Assembly (NCBI GenBank): GCA_945904015.1 | Contig: CAMDPK010000082.1 | Location: 1 to 33,167 of the forward strand | Direction: 5' to 3' | Source of the DNA: Candidatus Kuenenia stuttgartensis | GTDB lineage: Bacteria > Planctomycetota > Planctomycetia > Planctomycetales > Planctomycetaceae | Length of the DNA stretch: 33,167 nt | Part shown: one piece after another, positions 15,318 through 23,189 of the stretch | Layout of the letters: every line of letters starts with the position of its first letter | Position numbering within the stretch: the stretch's first letter is position 1 | Translations under genes and position numbers: made by a program | The notes under the pieces: generated by a model | What the model was told of the DNA's origin: nothing | The model's input: the letters and a program-made list of their open reading frames with translations, nothing else | Databases searched by the model: none

Positions 15318-15982
15318 TTCACGCGAAACGTCGCCAGGAAAGCGCTGCGCGTGTTGTTGTTCGTCCATTTGCCGTTCAGGCTCTCGCCTTGGAACGACTG
15401 ACGCAACGTGTAGGCGGGAGAAAAATTCTCGACCTTCGTCAGCGGCTGGTAGAAGATCAATTCGTTGGTGCAGACGCAGTCGCTCTTCTTCATTTTCCGA
15501 GTCTCGATTGACGCCAGCTTGCCGGCGGAGAACACCCCTTTGCCTTCCAGGTGATCATTCTCCAGCTTGATCGGAGCGGCGACGACGTTGAGCACGTTCT
15601 TGGTCAGTTCCTTTGCGGAGCTTTTCACGAAGGCGACCAGCGCGTCCCGTTGTTCGGCCGAGGCATTTTCATCGACGATGATCACCGCGGCGGTCTTGCC
15701 CGGCTTCATCGGGAAGACGCCGTCGGTACCGAGTGTTCCTTCGGCTTTGACGACCAAGGCGACACCCAGGCCGTCGATCGTCACGTCCTTCCAAGTTCCC
15801 TTTTCGATCTTCCACGCCATCACGGCCTCTTTGCCGGCGAGGGCCATCTCGGCATTCGCGAAGCAGGGGCCGGTGTAGGCATCGCAGGTCCGAGCCTCCA
15901 GATATTCACCGGTGATCGTACCGGCGAACGCCGCGTCGGCGGAGATCATCAACAACATCGTCAGGAGAGAAAGCGTTTTCAT
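15311..15982 (-). CDS. DUF1326 domain-containing secreted protein
   Basis: A 223-residue exported protein with a signal peptide (MKTLSLLTMLLMISADAAFA). The mature N-terminus, GEYLEARTCDAYTGPCFANAEMALAGKEAVMAW followed by WKDVTIDGLGVALVV, is the hallmark of DUF1326: a beta-rich domain with paired cysteines and no established biochemical function. A second cysteine pair, CVCT, lies near residue 172. The ATG at 15982 follows a strong AAGGAG seven nucleotides upstream, which decides it over the longer frame to 16093. It sits directly downstream of the WD40-cytochrome gene in the minus-strand run, so it may act with those exported proteins. The stop codon is shared with a dispersed repeat. Confidence 0.85.
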   Translation of the reverse strand: MKTLSLLTMLLMISADAAFAGTITGEYLEARTCDAYTGPCFANAEMALAGKEAVMAWKIEKGTWKDVTIDGLGVALVVKAEGTLGTDGVFPMKPGKTAAVIIVDENASAEQRDALVAFVKSSAKELTKNVLNVVAAPIKLENDHLEGKGVFSAGKLASIETRKMKKSDCVCTNELIFYQPLTKVENFSPAYTLRQSFQGESLNGKWTNNNTRSAFLATFRVKS

Positions 15983-16089
15983 GATCAAGCTCCTTTGTGC
16001 CAGCGGCAGTCCGCCTGGGAAATCCAACAGTGGCGGAGATTGTTTCTTCGATCGGTTCATACTGACAAGGGAAATTCTAGGGATCGTTC

Positions 16090-18948
16090 TCACTTGGCCG
16101 CCGCTTGAGCGTTGGCTTCCGGTGGCTTTGGTGGATCGAATTGGCGAATCAATTGAGCGTTTGTGCCGTTCCAGACGCGAAGGACTCCGTCTTCGCCCGC
16201 GGCGACGACGATCTGCTCGTCCCGGCTCGCGGCGGCGCAGTACATGAAGTCGGTCCCTCCGGCGAATGCTCGTGGCTGTGAGCCATTGGCCGCGTTGTGG
16301 TAGCGAACGGTCTTGTCGCCACCAGAGCTAATCACGTTCTCGGTGACACCCAGGAAGCGGATTGACGTAACTTGCTTGCTGTAGCCGGGAATCGTGCGGG
16401 ATTGTTCGCCGGTTTCGACGTTCCAAATTTTGATGGCGTTGTCGGCCCCAGCGCTGGCGATCAGGCTGTTATCGGCTTTGATCGACACCCCCAGGACGTG
16501 ATGCGTGTGGCCTTCAAAGGCTTTGACCAGCTTGCCTGCGGCGATTTCCCACAGCTTGACGAACTTGTCCGCCGCCCCGGTGACGAGAAACTTGCCGTCG
16601 CGGCTGAACTCGATGCTCATGACGGTATCGCTGTGCGCGTCTTTGAACTCCTTGGCCATCGTTTGCGCGGTCACGTCCCAGATGAAGAGTTCACCGCTGC
16701 GTGATGCTTCGCCGCCGCCGGTCGCGAGCCATTTTCCGTCGCGGCTGAACGCGAGGCTCAGCACGCGTGCGGCGAACGGCGAACCGGCGAAATCGAGTGG
16801 CGTCTCCTTCTTCGGGCCGAGTTGCCCGATCAGCGACCAAGCGGGATTCGTCGTCCACACGGCCGCTGTTTGATCGGCCGAGCCGCTGACCACGAGACCG
16901 TTCGGTCCCGTCGCGATCGCTCCGACCGCAGCTTTGTGACCCGCGAATGTTTCGATCGCTTTGCCGGTGGAGCTGTCCCAAACGTGAATCAAATTGTCGT
17001 CGGATGACGTGAGCAACCGCTTGCCATCGACGGAGAACGCGACACCTTTCACCGGCTTTAATCCGGCAGCGTCGGCATCGGTCGCAGTTTTCAAGTCGGC
17101 ATCGGATTTCGTGACTCCGGCGGTCATCGCATCTTGCTGAGCCTTCGCGGCGGTGACTTGTTCGACGGCCGACTTCGCGGCTGTTTCGGCCAGCGTGATG
17201 GCTCGCATCGCCGAGGCGACGGTGTCCTGCCGCTTCTTCAGTTCGTCCATTTGCTTCGTGACTTCGGCTGCGGCGTCGGTCGAGACCTTCGCGAGAGCCG
17301 CGTCATCCTTCTTTTCGTCGGCCGCTTTCTTGGCGGCTTCCGCTTTCGTCACGGCCTCTTTCACTTTCGGGTCTTGCTCGACAACTGCCTTGTCGGCGTT
17401 GGTCTTAGCTTCGTTCGCCTTCTTGACCGCTTCGTCCCGTTCCTTTTGATTGGTTTCGGCCGCTTTGAACGCGGCCTCTGCCAGAGCCTTGAATTGTTGT
17501 GCGACCTTCTGGTCCTCGGTTCGTTCAACGACCCCGCGGTTCAACGCGATGTCACCCTTGAGTTCCGCGACCTGCGCACCAGTCTGATTGTTCCATAGCT
17601 TGGCGATGTTGTTCGGGCTGCCGGTCGCGACGAACAGTCCGTCGACCCGAACCGCGACCGAATTGACCGGGCCGCCGTGCGCGAACTGCCGAACTTGTGT
17701 ACCGGCGGCGAGATCCCAAACGCGGGCCGTTTGGTCTTCGCTGCCAGACAAGATTTGAGCGCCGGGGGCGATCAGCGCGATCGAATTGATCGGACCAGTG
17801 TGCCCTTTGATCTCTTTCTCCGGCGTGAACGGAGCCACCGCCGGAATCGGCCAGATGCGAATGATGTTGTCCGCTTGGCCGACGATGACTTTCGCTCCAT
17901 CGGCGGTGAAGACCACCGCTTTGGCCGGCGCGGGAGATTCAATCTTGTTCGCTTCGGTGCCGTCGGCGAGGTTCCAAACTCGGATCGTTTTGTCCTCGGA
18001 CGCCGATGCCAGCTTTGCTCCATCTGCGCTGAACGCGAGGCTGTGAATTGCCGCCGCATGACCGGCCAAAACTTTGCCAGCAGCTCCATCGGCGAGGTTC
18101 CAAAACTTGATCGCGTTGTCGGCTCCGGCCGTCGCTAGCGTTTGTCCGTTCGGGCTTACGGCCACTGCCGTCACGACCGCGCCGACGGCGATCTCGCGAG
18201 TGCGATTCGTGGCTGGACGCTGCCACAACTTCACCGTGCGGTATCCGCCCGACGCAATCGTGCGTCCGTCGGGGCTGAAGGCCAGAGAGTGGACGAAATC
18301 GCGATGCGCGGCTCCGGTCGGGTACATCGGTTTGCCGTTGTGCTGGATCGCGTTGAGATTCGGATCGATCAGCCGTCCGATTTCATCACCGGTCTCGACA
18401 TCGAGAAGTAGCACTTGATTGGCTCGGCCCGCCGCGACGTAGCGCCCCCACGGAGCCATCGCTACGGAGTAAATGGCCTTCGCAGTCGTCGGCACCGGCT
18501 GCCAATTGACTTGGTCCTTCATACCTCCCATGCCGCCGGAGGCACCTTCGAGGATCCATTGCTTCAACGTACCGAGTTCCTTCGGCGTGAGTGCCTTGGC
18601 ATCAACCTTGTTCGGCAACGGCGGCATCGCCGGGCCTTTGCCGCGAGAGGCCACGAGATACAGTAAGCTCTTGTCCGGATCCTTCGGCACGATCGACGGG
18701 CCACGCTTGCCCCCCTTGATCATCGCATCGAGCTTCTCCAGGTTGAGCTTGCTCTCTTGCTGGCCGAGGTTGTGGCAGGCGATGCAGTTGTTTTCGAGGA
18801 TTGGCAGAATGTCCTTGTCGAAATCGACCGGCCGTCCGAGGTTGACCGCTTCGGGCGTGATCGCACCGGCGAGCGGTTTGGTCTCTTGAGCGACGGCGGT
18901 TGATCCCATCAGGGCCAGAGTCAGCGTCAGAATGGTGAGGCGAGGCAT
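16090..18948 (-). CDS. PSCyt1 cytochrome domain + two WD40 propellers with coiled-coil insert
   Basis: A 952-residue exported protein. A signal peptide (residues 1-20) precedes a planctomycete cytochrome C domain with CIACH (C55, C58, H59) and a candidate Met-ligand segment (AMPPLPNKV). Residues ~145-465 hold a first set of WD40 repeats (HSLAFSPDGRTIASGGYRTVKLW; HAAAIHSLAFSADG; HTGPINSIALIAPG). Residues ~471-625 are an Ala/Lys/Glu-rich coiled coil (FKAAETNQKERDEAVKKANE; TAAKSAVEQVTAAKAQQDAM). A second WD40 set occupies ~630-935 (GVAFSVDGKRLLTSSDDNLIHVW; HHVLGVSIKADN). PSCyt1-WD40 fusions are known in Planctomycetota; the long coil between the two propellers is the notable part. The start at 18948 gives the signal peptide; the longer frame to 19047 is encoded by a palindromic repeat. 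It probably acts as a scaffold in the periplasm. Confidence 0.9.
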   Translation of the reverse strand: MPRLTILTLTLALMGSTAVAQETKPLAGAITPEAVNLGRPVDFDKDILPILENNCIACHNLGQQESKLNLEKLDAMIKGGKRGPSIVPKDPDKSLLYLVASRGKGPAMPPLPNKVDAKALTPKELGTLKQWILEGASGGMGGMKDQVNWQPVPTTAKAIYSVAMAPWGRYVAAGRANQVLLLDVETGDEIGRLIDPNLNAIQHNGKPMYPTGAAHRDFVHSLAFSPDGRTIASGGYRTVKLWQRPATNRTREIAVGAVVTAVAVSPNGQTLATAGADNAIKFWNLADGAAGKVLAGHAAAIHSLAFSADGAKLASASEDKTIRVWNLADGTEANKIESPAPAKAVVFTADGAKVIVGQADNIIRIWPIPAVAPFTPEKEIKGHTGPINSIALIAPGAQILSGSEDQTARVWDLAAGTQVRQFAHGGPVNSVAVRVDGLFVATGSPNNIAKLWNNQTGAQVAELKGDIALNRGVVERTEDQKVAQQFKALAEAAFKAAETNQKERDEAVKKANEAKTNADKAVVEQDPKVKEAVTKAEAAKKAADEKKDDAALAKVSTDAAAEVTKQMDELKKRQDTVASAMRAITLAETAAKSAVEQVTAAKAQQDAMTAGVTKSDADLKTATDADAAGLKPVKGVAFSVDGKRLLTSSDDNLIHVWDSSTGKAIETFAGHKAAVGAIATGPNGLVVSGSADQTAAVWTTNPAWSLIGQLGPKKETPLDFAGSPFAARVLSLAFSRDGKWLATGGGEASRSGELFIWDVTAQTMAKEFKDAHSDTVMSIEFSRDGKFLVTGAADKFVKLWEIAAGKLVKAFEGHTHHVLGVSIKADNSLIASAGADNAIKIWNVETGEQSRTIPGYSKQVTSIRFLGVTENVISSGGDKTVRYHNAANGSQPRAFAGGTDFMYCAAASRDEQIVVAAGEDGVLRVWNGTNAQLIRQFDPPKPPEANAQAAAK

Positions 18949-18982
18949 GGCAGGTCTCTTGAGGCGGGGTGACAAATTTGGT

Positions 18983-19042
18983 GTGCGGCGTGTCAGCACC
19001 GTTTTCAACTGAGCGATGCCAAGCGGTGCTGACACACCGCAC
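18983..19042. repeat. Inverted repeat between the PPC and WD40 genes
   Basis: Arms 18983-19001 (GTGCGGCGTGTCAGCACCG) and 19024-19042 are complementary with one mismatch and a 22-nt spacer. The element begins 7 bp past the stop of the PPC gene, where it could terminate or stabilise that message or set the expression ratio of the two genes. Confidence 0.85.
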
Positions 19043-19049
19043 TCCAAAA

Positions 19050-22000
19050 CTATTTCGAGACGTTGATGGCCACCGCTCCATCCGAGGCTGCGACGGCTCC
19101 GTCAAAGTCAGCGGACGCGCGGATGACGGCGTTGGCAATCGCACCTTCCGTGGCATCTGCGGTTGCAGTGACGATGATCGCCCCTTCGGCCTTGTCGGCG
19201 GGAATCGTGACTTTCTCAGCAGCGAGGCCAACGATGCCTGGAGGCGGAACGAGTTCGAGGGTCACTGGTCCCGCGAATCCGTTGACTCGTTGAATCGTGA
19301 TTTTCACTTCAACTTTGTCGCCACGTTTGATGGCACCGGCATTGGCGGGAGCCGTCGTGACGTTCACCGCATTCGGCTTCACGGTGATGACGATGGGAGT
19401 CGAGGGAGTGAAGACGTTGACGGCGTTCGCCTTCGTGGCATTGTTGGTGTCGGTGAGCACCTTTTCTTTGGCGACCTTGTCGGCCAGAGCCGCTTTATTC
19501 TTGTCATCGGCGGCTTTCGCGTCCGCTTCGGCCTTCGTCTTGGCGGCGATGGCGGCCTTGTTCGCGGCGTCGGAATCGGCGAGAGCTTTGTCGGCAACCG
19601 CCAGTGCTTCAGTCGCCTTCTTGGCGTCTTCTTGAGCAGCGGTCAACGCCTTCGCGGTGGCTTCCTTGTCGGCGTCGGTCGTGGCTTTGTCTTTGGCTTC
19701 GGTCGCTTTCTTCACGGCCTCGGTCGTTTCGGTCACTTTCTTGGCGGTTGCGTCTTTGTCGGTAGTCGCCTTCTTGAACGCGGCATCCGTCTCGGTCGCC
19801 TTCTTGATGGCGGCGTCTTTGTCGGCGTTGGCCTTCGTCAACGCTTCGGTCGCTTGAGTCGCGGCGGCGACAGACAGGTCGAGCACGGCCTTGGCCTTGT
19901 CAGCGAGTTCCGGCCGGCGACGGTATTGCACAGCGGCGGTCGCCTTCATGTAGAGCGTGTAGGTTCCGACCGGTACGTTGTTCGGCAGGAAGATGCGATA
20001 GACCCCATCGGCCGCGCCTTTGTTGATCGGCTTGTTCTCGACCTGAGCGTTTTGCGGCGTGCCGACAAACGTCAGCGTCACGTTCTCATCGAAGCCGTTT
20101 CGCTTGATGAGTTTCACCGGGACGAGGATCTGCCGGTTGTGATTGGCTTCGACTCGGAAGACATCAGTGCTGACTTGGAACGGATAGGCTTCGGGAGTGA
20201 TTGCCAGGCACAGTTCTCGCGAGAGTCGCGAGATTGGTCCTGCCACCGCCGCGTTGCCGTCCCAAACGGTCGTGGCCGCTCGGCCGACGTGAGCGACTTC
20301 GCGAGCCGCCGCCTTTTGTGCTGCGATCGCGGCGGTCACGGCCGTGTTGGCATCGGCAATTCGCTTCTCGGCGGCGGCTTGGGCGTCTGTCGCCACTTTG
20401 AGTTTCGCGACGGACTGATCGTGTTCCGTGACGGCTTTCGTCTTGGCTTGCTCGGTGGTCTTGAGAACGTTTGCAGTGTCGGTCGCCGCTTTGTCGGCGA
20501 CGGTCTTTTCTTGGACGGCGGCTTTCGCGGCGGTGTCGGCGTCGGCGACGGCTTTCTCCGCAGCAGAGACGGCGTTCTTGAGGTCTTGGTTATCCTTGTT
20601 CTTGTCGAGTTCCGTCTTCGCCACAGCGAGCTTGTCGGTCGCGGCCTTGTGAGCCGCGGCCATGTCAGTCGCTTTCTTATCGGAGACGACCTTCGCGTCA
20701 GTGGCCTTCTTGGCGACATCGGCATCCGCGGTGAACTTCGTTTCGGCGGCTTGCCGAGTGGCCAGGAATTTCTTCTCGTCTTCGGCGGCCTTCGCGGCAT
20801 CCTGCTGAGTCTTCGGCAACGCATCGACCGCCGGCTTCACGGCCGCCTTCGCGTCCGCGACGGCTTTGACCTTCGCGTTGTCTTCAATGCGAGCCTTCGC
20901 CACGATTTTCGCGAAGCCAAATGTTCCATCGGCAGCGTCCTCGGTTGCGGAGAAGACGATCGTCGAGTTCGTCTGGCCGGGACCGATGCTCGTCCCTTTG
21001 CTGGTGATACCCGGCGGCAGATTCTCGACGGTGACGTCAATCGCACCGTTAAATCCATCGCGACGAAACGCGATGACTCGGCACGAGTAGTTCTCGCCCT
21101 TGCGGAGATTCGCGGGATAGGTGGCAGCGGTCGTGTTGTTGTCCGCTAGCGGAGATTCCGGCAGCACGACGACTTTGAAGTCGGGAGCTTCTTTTCGAAT
21201 CGCCAGCCTGTAAACCATGCGAGCGTTACCGCGCGACTCGTAATACCTGTCGCGGATCGTCAAACGGTAGCTGCCGTCGGCTGGCACGACGAACTGAAAC
21301 GCTGGGTCGTCACTGAGCGTTTCGAAGACATTCGGAATCAAGTTCACACCGGTATCGTCTTGAGCCGTGATCCGCTGAACCGTCTCGACTCCCTTGTCGT
21401 CCTTGGTGACTCGGTCGAGCGTGACATACGGGTCGGCGGACGAATCATGGCGGTCGCCAAAGGCTTCGATCCAATAGACTTCTTGAGCCTTTGCATCGAA
21501 CGTGAAGAAGTCCACGTCACCGCGAACCTGAAACTGACCGGCGACTTCGGCCGGAACCGTCAACTTGTTCGCTTGGGCGGGTGTGTCATTCGGTTCTTGT
21601 TCCAAGCCAACCGGCGCGGAGGATACGAACAACGTCATTGGATTCGCGTTGCCGGTCGGTGTGTTCCAGACGTAGCTGAAAGCATCGACGCCACCTTGGA
21701 TTGCCCCGAGGTTATCCGCGGCCTGTGTGTTTTCGACATCGCCAGGAACCGTGACTGACACTGCGACTTTCTCCAGCGGACGGCCATCCACATTCACGCC
21801 GGCCGGTTGCCCACCCGGAAGATTGCGTCCGAAAAGCGTGATTTGCGTATTCGCTCCGGCCATTCCGGCGGGGGGCAACGCGAAGTCGATGTAGGGGCCG
21901 GTCGTGATCGTCAGCCGATAGAAGTGATCGACGCTGCCGCCGTAGACATGGTCGATGACTCGCACGAAGTAATCGCCGTCGGCCGGAAGCGTCACGTCGA

Positions 22001-22691
22001 GCAACGCCTCACGTTTGCCGGCACTCCGAGCAGATGCCAAGCGACGACCGATTTGCGTGGCTTGCGGACTTGGAACGGCGGCCGCACCGGCCACTGGGGG
22101 AGGAATGACGCCAGTCGCGTCAAGAAGTTCGATTTGTGCTTTGAGCTTCGAGTCGATTCGTCCCGCTTGGCACAGGCACAAGACTCGCTGCCCCGCTTTG
22201 CCAGTGAACTTGAAGTAGTCGTAGGCGCTGCCGTCGGTTCGGCCGTTGACCGTCGAATTCAGTTCGACCGCCGTGGCCTGTTCACGCGCGTTGTTCGGTT
22301 CGACTTCATTGATCTCTTTGCGTGATCCGACGACGAAGCTGCGCGGATTGCTGACGCCGAACCGACCGCTGAATCGCACTTCATAAATTCCATCCGGAAC
22401 ACCAGTCGCGACGTTGACGACAAACGTGTTGGCAACCGGAGTTTTCACGCCGTTCGCATCAGTGACCTTCTGCGCGGCGGTGATTCCCGGATGATTGAAG
22501 ATCAACCGATTGGCTTCATCCATCTCGACGCCATTGGCGATCGCGATGTCGGTGGCGACGCCGACCTGTGCTCCGGGCGGAAACACCGAGAACAATTTCG
22601 CCTGCGGAAGCTGAGCGAACGCGGAGGTCGATCCGAACCAAGTCGATCCGATCAAGGCCGTGGCGGCAACGAGCGAGAATGTGCGAGTCAT
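19050..22691 (-). CDS. Large exported PPC-domain protein with two long coiled coils
   Basis: A 1213-residue exported protein. The signal peptide is MTRTFSLVAATALIGSTWFGSTSAFA. Residues ~30-120 are a beta-rich planctomycete segment (VFPPGAQVGVATDIAI, FSGRFGVSNPRSFVVG). Two PPC (bacterial pre-peptidase C-terminal) domains follow: ~127-190 (EVEPNNAREQATAV, YDYFKFTGKAGQRV) and ~362-425 (EQEPNDTPAQANKL, VDFFTFDAKAQEV). Other beta domains precede a ~200-residue Ala/Lys coiled coil (~600-800), then an Ig-like segment, a second coil (~930-1090), and a C-terminal beta domain ending AVAINVSK. PPC proteins of this kind usually accompany DUF1549/1553 and DUF1501 genes; the coils are not part of the standard architecture as I know it. 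I chose the ATG at 22691 for its preceding GAGAG; 22703 is possible. Longer extensions overlap the small membrane-protein gene. Confidence 0.85.
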   Translation of the reverse strand: MTRTFSLVAATALIGSTWFGSTSAFAQLPQAKLFSVFPPGAQVGVATDIAIANGVEMDEANRLIFNHPGITAAQKVTDANGVKTPVANTFVVNVATGVPDGIYEVRFSGRFGVSNPRSFVVGSRKEINEVEPNNAREQATAVELNSTVNGRTDGSAYDYFKFTGKAGQRVLCLCQAGRIDSKLKAQIELLDATGVIPPPVAGAAAVPSPQATQIGRRLASARSAGKREALLDVTLPADGDYFVRVIDHVYGGSVDHFYRLTITTGPYIDFALPPAGMAGANTQITLFGRNLPGGQPAGVNVDGRPLEKVAVSVTVPGDVENTQAADNLGAIQGGVDAFSYVWNTPTGNANPMTLFVSSAPVGLEQEPNDTPAQANKLTVPAEVAGQFQVRGDVDFFTFDAKAQEVYWIEAFGDRHDSSADPYVTLDRVTKDDKGVETVQRITAQDDTGVNLIPNVFETLSDDPAFQFVVPADGSYRLTIRDRYYESRGNARMVYRLAIRKEAPDFKVVVLPESPLADNNTTAATYPANLRKGENYSCRVIAFRRDGFNGAIDVTVENLPPGITSKGTSIGPGQTNSTIVFSATEDAADGTFGFAKIVAKARIEDNAKVKAVADAKAAVKPAVDALPKTQQDAAKAAEDEKKFLATRQAAETKFTADADVAKKATDAKVVSDKKATDMAAAHKAATDKLAVAKTELDKNKDNQDLKNAVSAAEKAVADADTAAKAAVQEKTVADKAATDTANVLKTTEQAKTKAVTEHDQSVAKLKVATDAQAAAEKRIADANTAVTAAIAAQKAAAREVAHVGRAATTVWDGNAAVAGPISRLSRELCLAITPEAYPFQVSTDVFRVEANHNRQILVPVKLIKRNGFDENVTLTFVGTPQNAQVENKPINKGAADGVYRIFLPNNVPVGTYTLYMKATAAVQYRRRPELADKAKAVLDLSVAAATQATEALTKANADKDAAIKKATETDAAFKKATTDKDATAKKVTETTEAVKKATEAKDKATTDADKEATAKALTAAQEDAKKATEALAVADKALADSDAANKAAIAAKTKAEADAKAADDKNKAALADKVAKEKVLTDTNNATKANAVNVFTPSTPIVITVKPNAVNVTTAPANAGAIKRGDKVEVKITIQRVNGFAGPVTLELVPPPGIVGLAAEKVTIPADKAEGAIIVTATADATEGAIANAVIRASADFDGAVAASDGAVAINVSK

Positions 22692-22771
22692 GGCTACTCT
22701 CATCCCAAAAAGGAGACTGGTCTCACCGAAGGGTGTGAAATCGGCAGGCAAAATGGAGGGCAAACTTCTGT

Positions 22772-23035
22772 TTAGCTGCGTAACAGGACAAACAAGTCGG
22801 CAATTGGGGACAACATCCGACCGGCCCAACGAGCAACAGTCGGGATGTAACGATGCACGAAAACCAATACCGGCAACAAGACGATCAGTAACACAAACAT
22901 CGCAGGTAAGACCCACCAAAAGCAAATGGTCAAAGTCGCGAATTGTGCGAAAACCATCGACTCCAACCAGGAGACGCGCGCTTCAAGATGCCGAATTTGT
23001 TCGTCGGTTGAGTTGGCGTCATTCGGTTGCGACAT
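22772..23035 (-). CDS. Small membrane protein
   Basis: An 87-residue protein of unknown family. The N-terminal third is hydrophilic and coiled-coil-like (DEQIRHLEARVSWLESMVFAQ), followed by about 35 strongly hydrophobic residues (TICFWWVLPAMFVLLIVLLP, LVFVHRYI) that could form one long or two short transmembrane helices, and a short amphipathic tail. A GGAG site lies 7 nt before the ATG. It sits between the DUF1549/1553 gene and the PPC gene on the same strand, so it may be an inner-membrane anchor for the exported assembly; that is inference. The small size makes the call less secure than its neighbours. Confidence 0.65.
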   Translation of the reverse strand: MSQPNDANSTDEQIRHLEARVSWLESMVFAQFATLTICFWWVLPAMFVLLIVLLPVLVFVHRYIPTVARWAGRMLSPIADLFVLLRS

Positions 23036-23061
23036 TTTTCACTCCATACCCTGTTGTTCAC

Positions 23062-23140
23062 CCCAAAAAGACAGAGGAATGAAGACGGCGGAATGGACTT
23101 GATGAAGGTCGATTCATTCCTGTGCCTCCATTCCTCAGCC
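23062..23140. repeat. Possible dispersed repeat with GAGGAATG / CATTCCTC ends
   Basis: GAGGAATG (23074-23081) and CATTCCTC (23129-23136) are complementary, with further GGAATG/CATTCC copies between them. The stretch has no coding signal. It resembles repetitive intergenic sequence but has no second copy in this window. Confidence 0.35.
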
Positions 23141-23160
23141 AAGGTCGTCCACGATTCGGA

Positions 23161-23178
23161 TTCCGGCCGCAGCCGGAA
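23161..23178 (-). terminator. Hairpin downstream of the DUF1549/DUF1553 gene
   Basis: TTCCGGC (23161-23167) and GCCGGAA (23172-23178) form a perfect 7-bp stem with a CGCA loop, 12 bp past the stop of the minus-strand gene ending at 23190. No T tract follows, so it may be an RNA-stabilising hairpin rather than a full terminator. Confidence 0.45.
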
Positions 23179-23189
23179 CGACGAACGAA

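Noticed and set aside
18969..21149. A 726-codon plus-strand open frame
   Set aside because: It is antisense to the PPC/coiled-coil gene; the product is Gly/Arg/Val-rich with no family motifs. It arises from the strong codon bias and low-complexity coil sequence of the real gene on the other strand.
22692..22925. N-terminal extension of the PPC protein
   Set aside because: It overlaps the 87-codon membrane-protein gene and would bury the signal peptide that starts at 22691.
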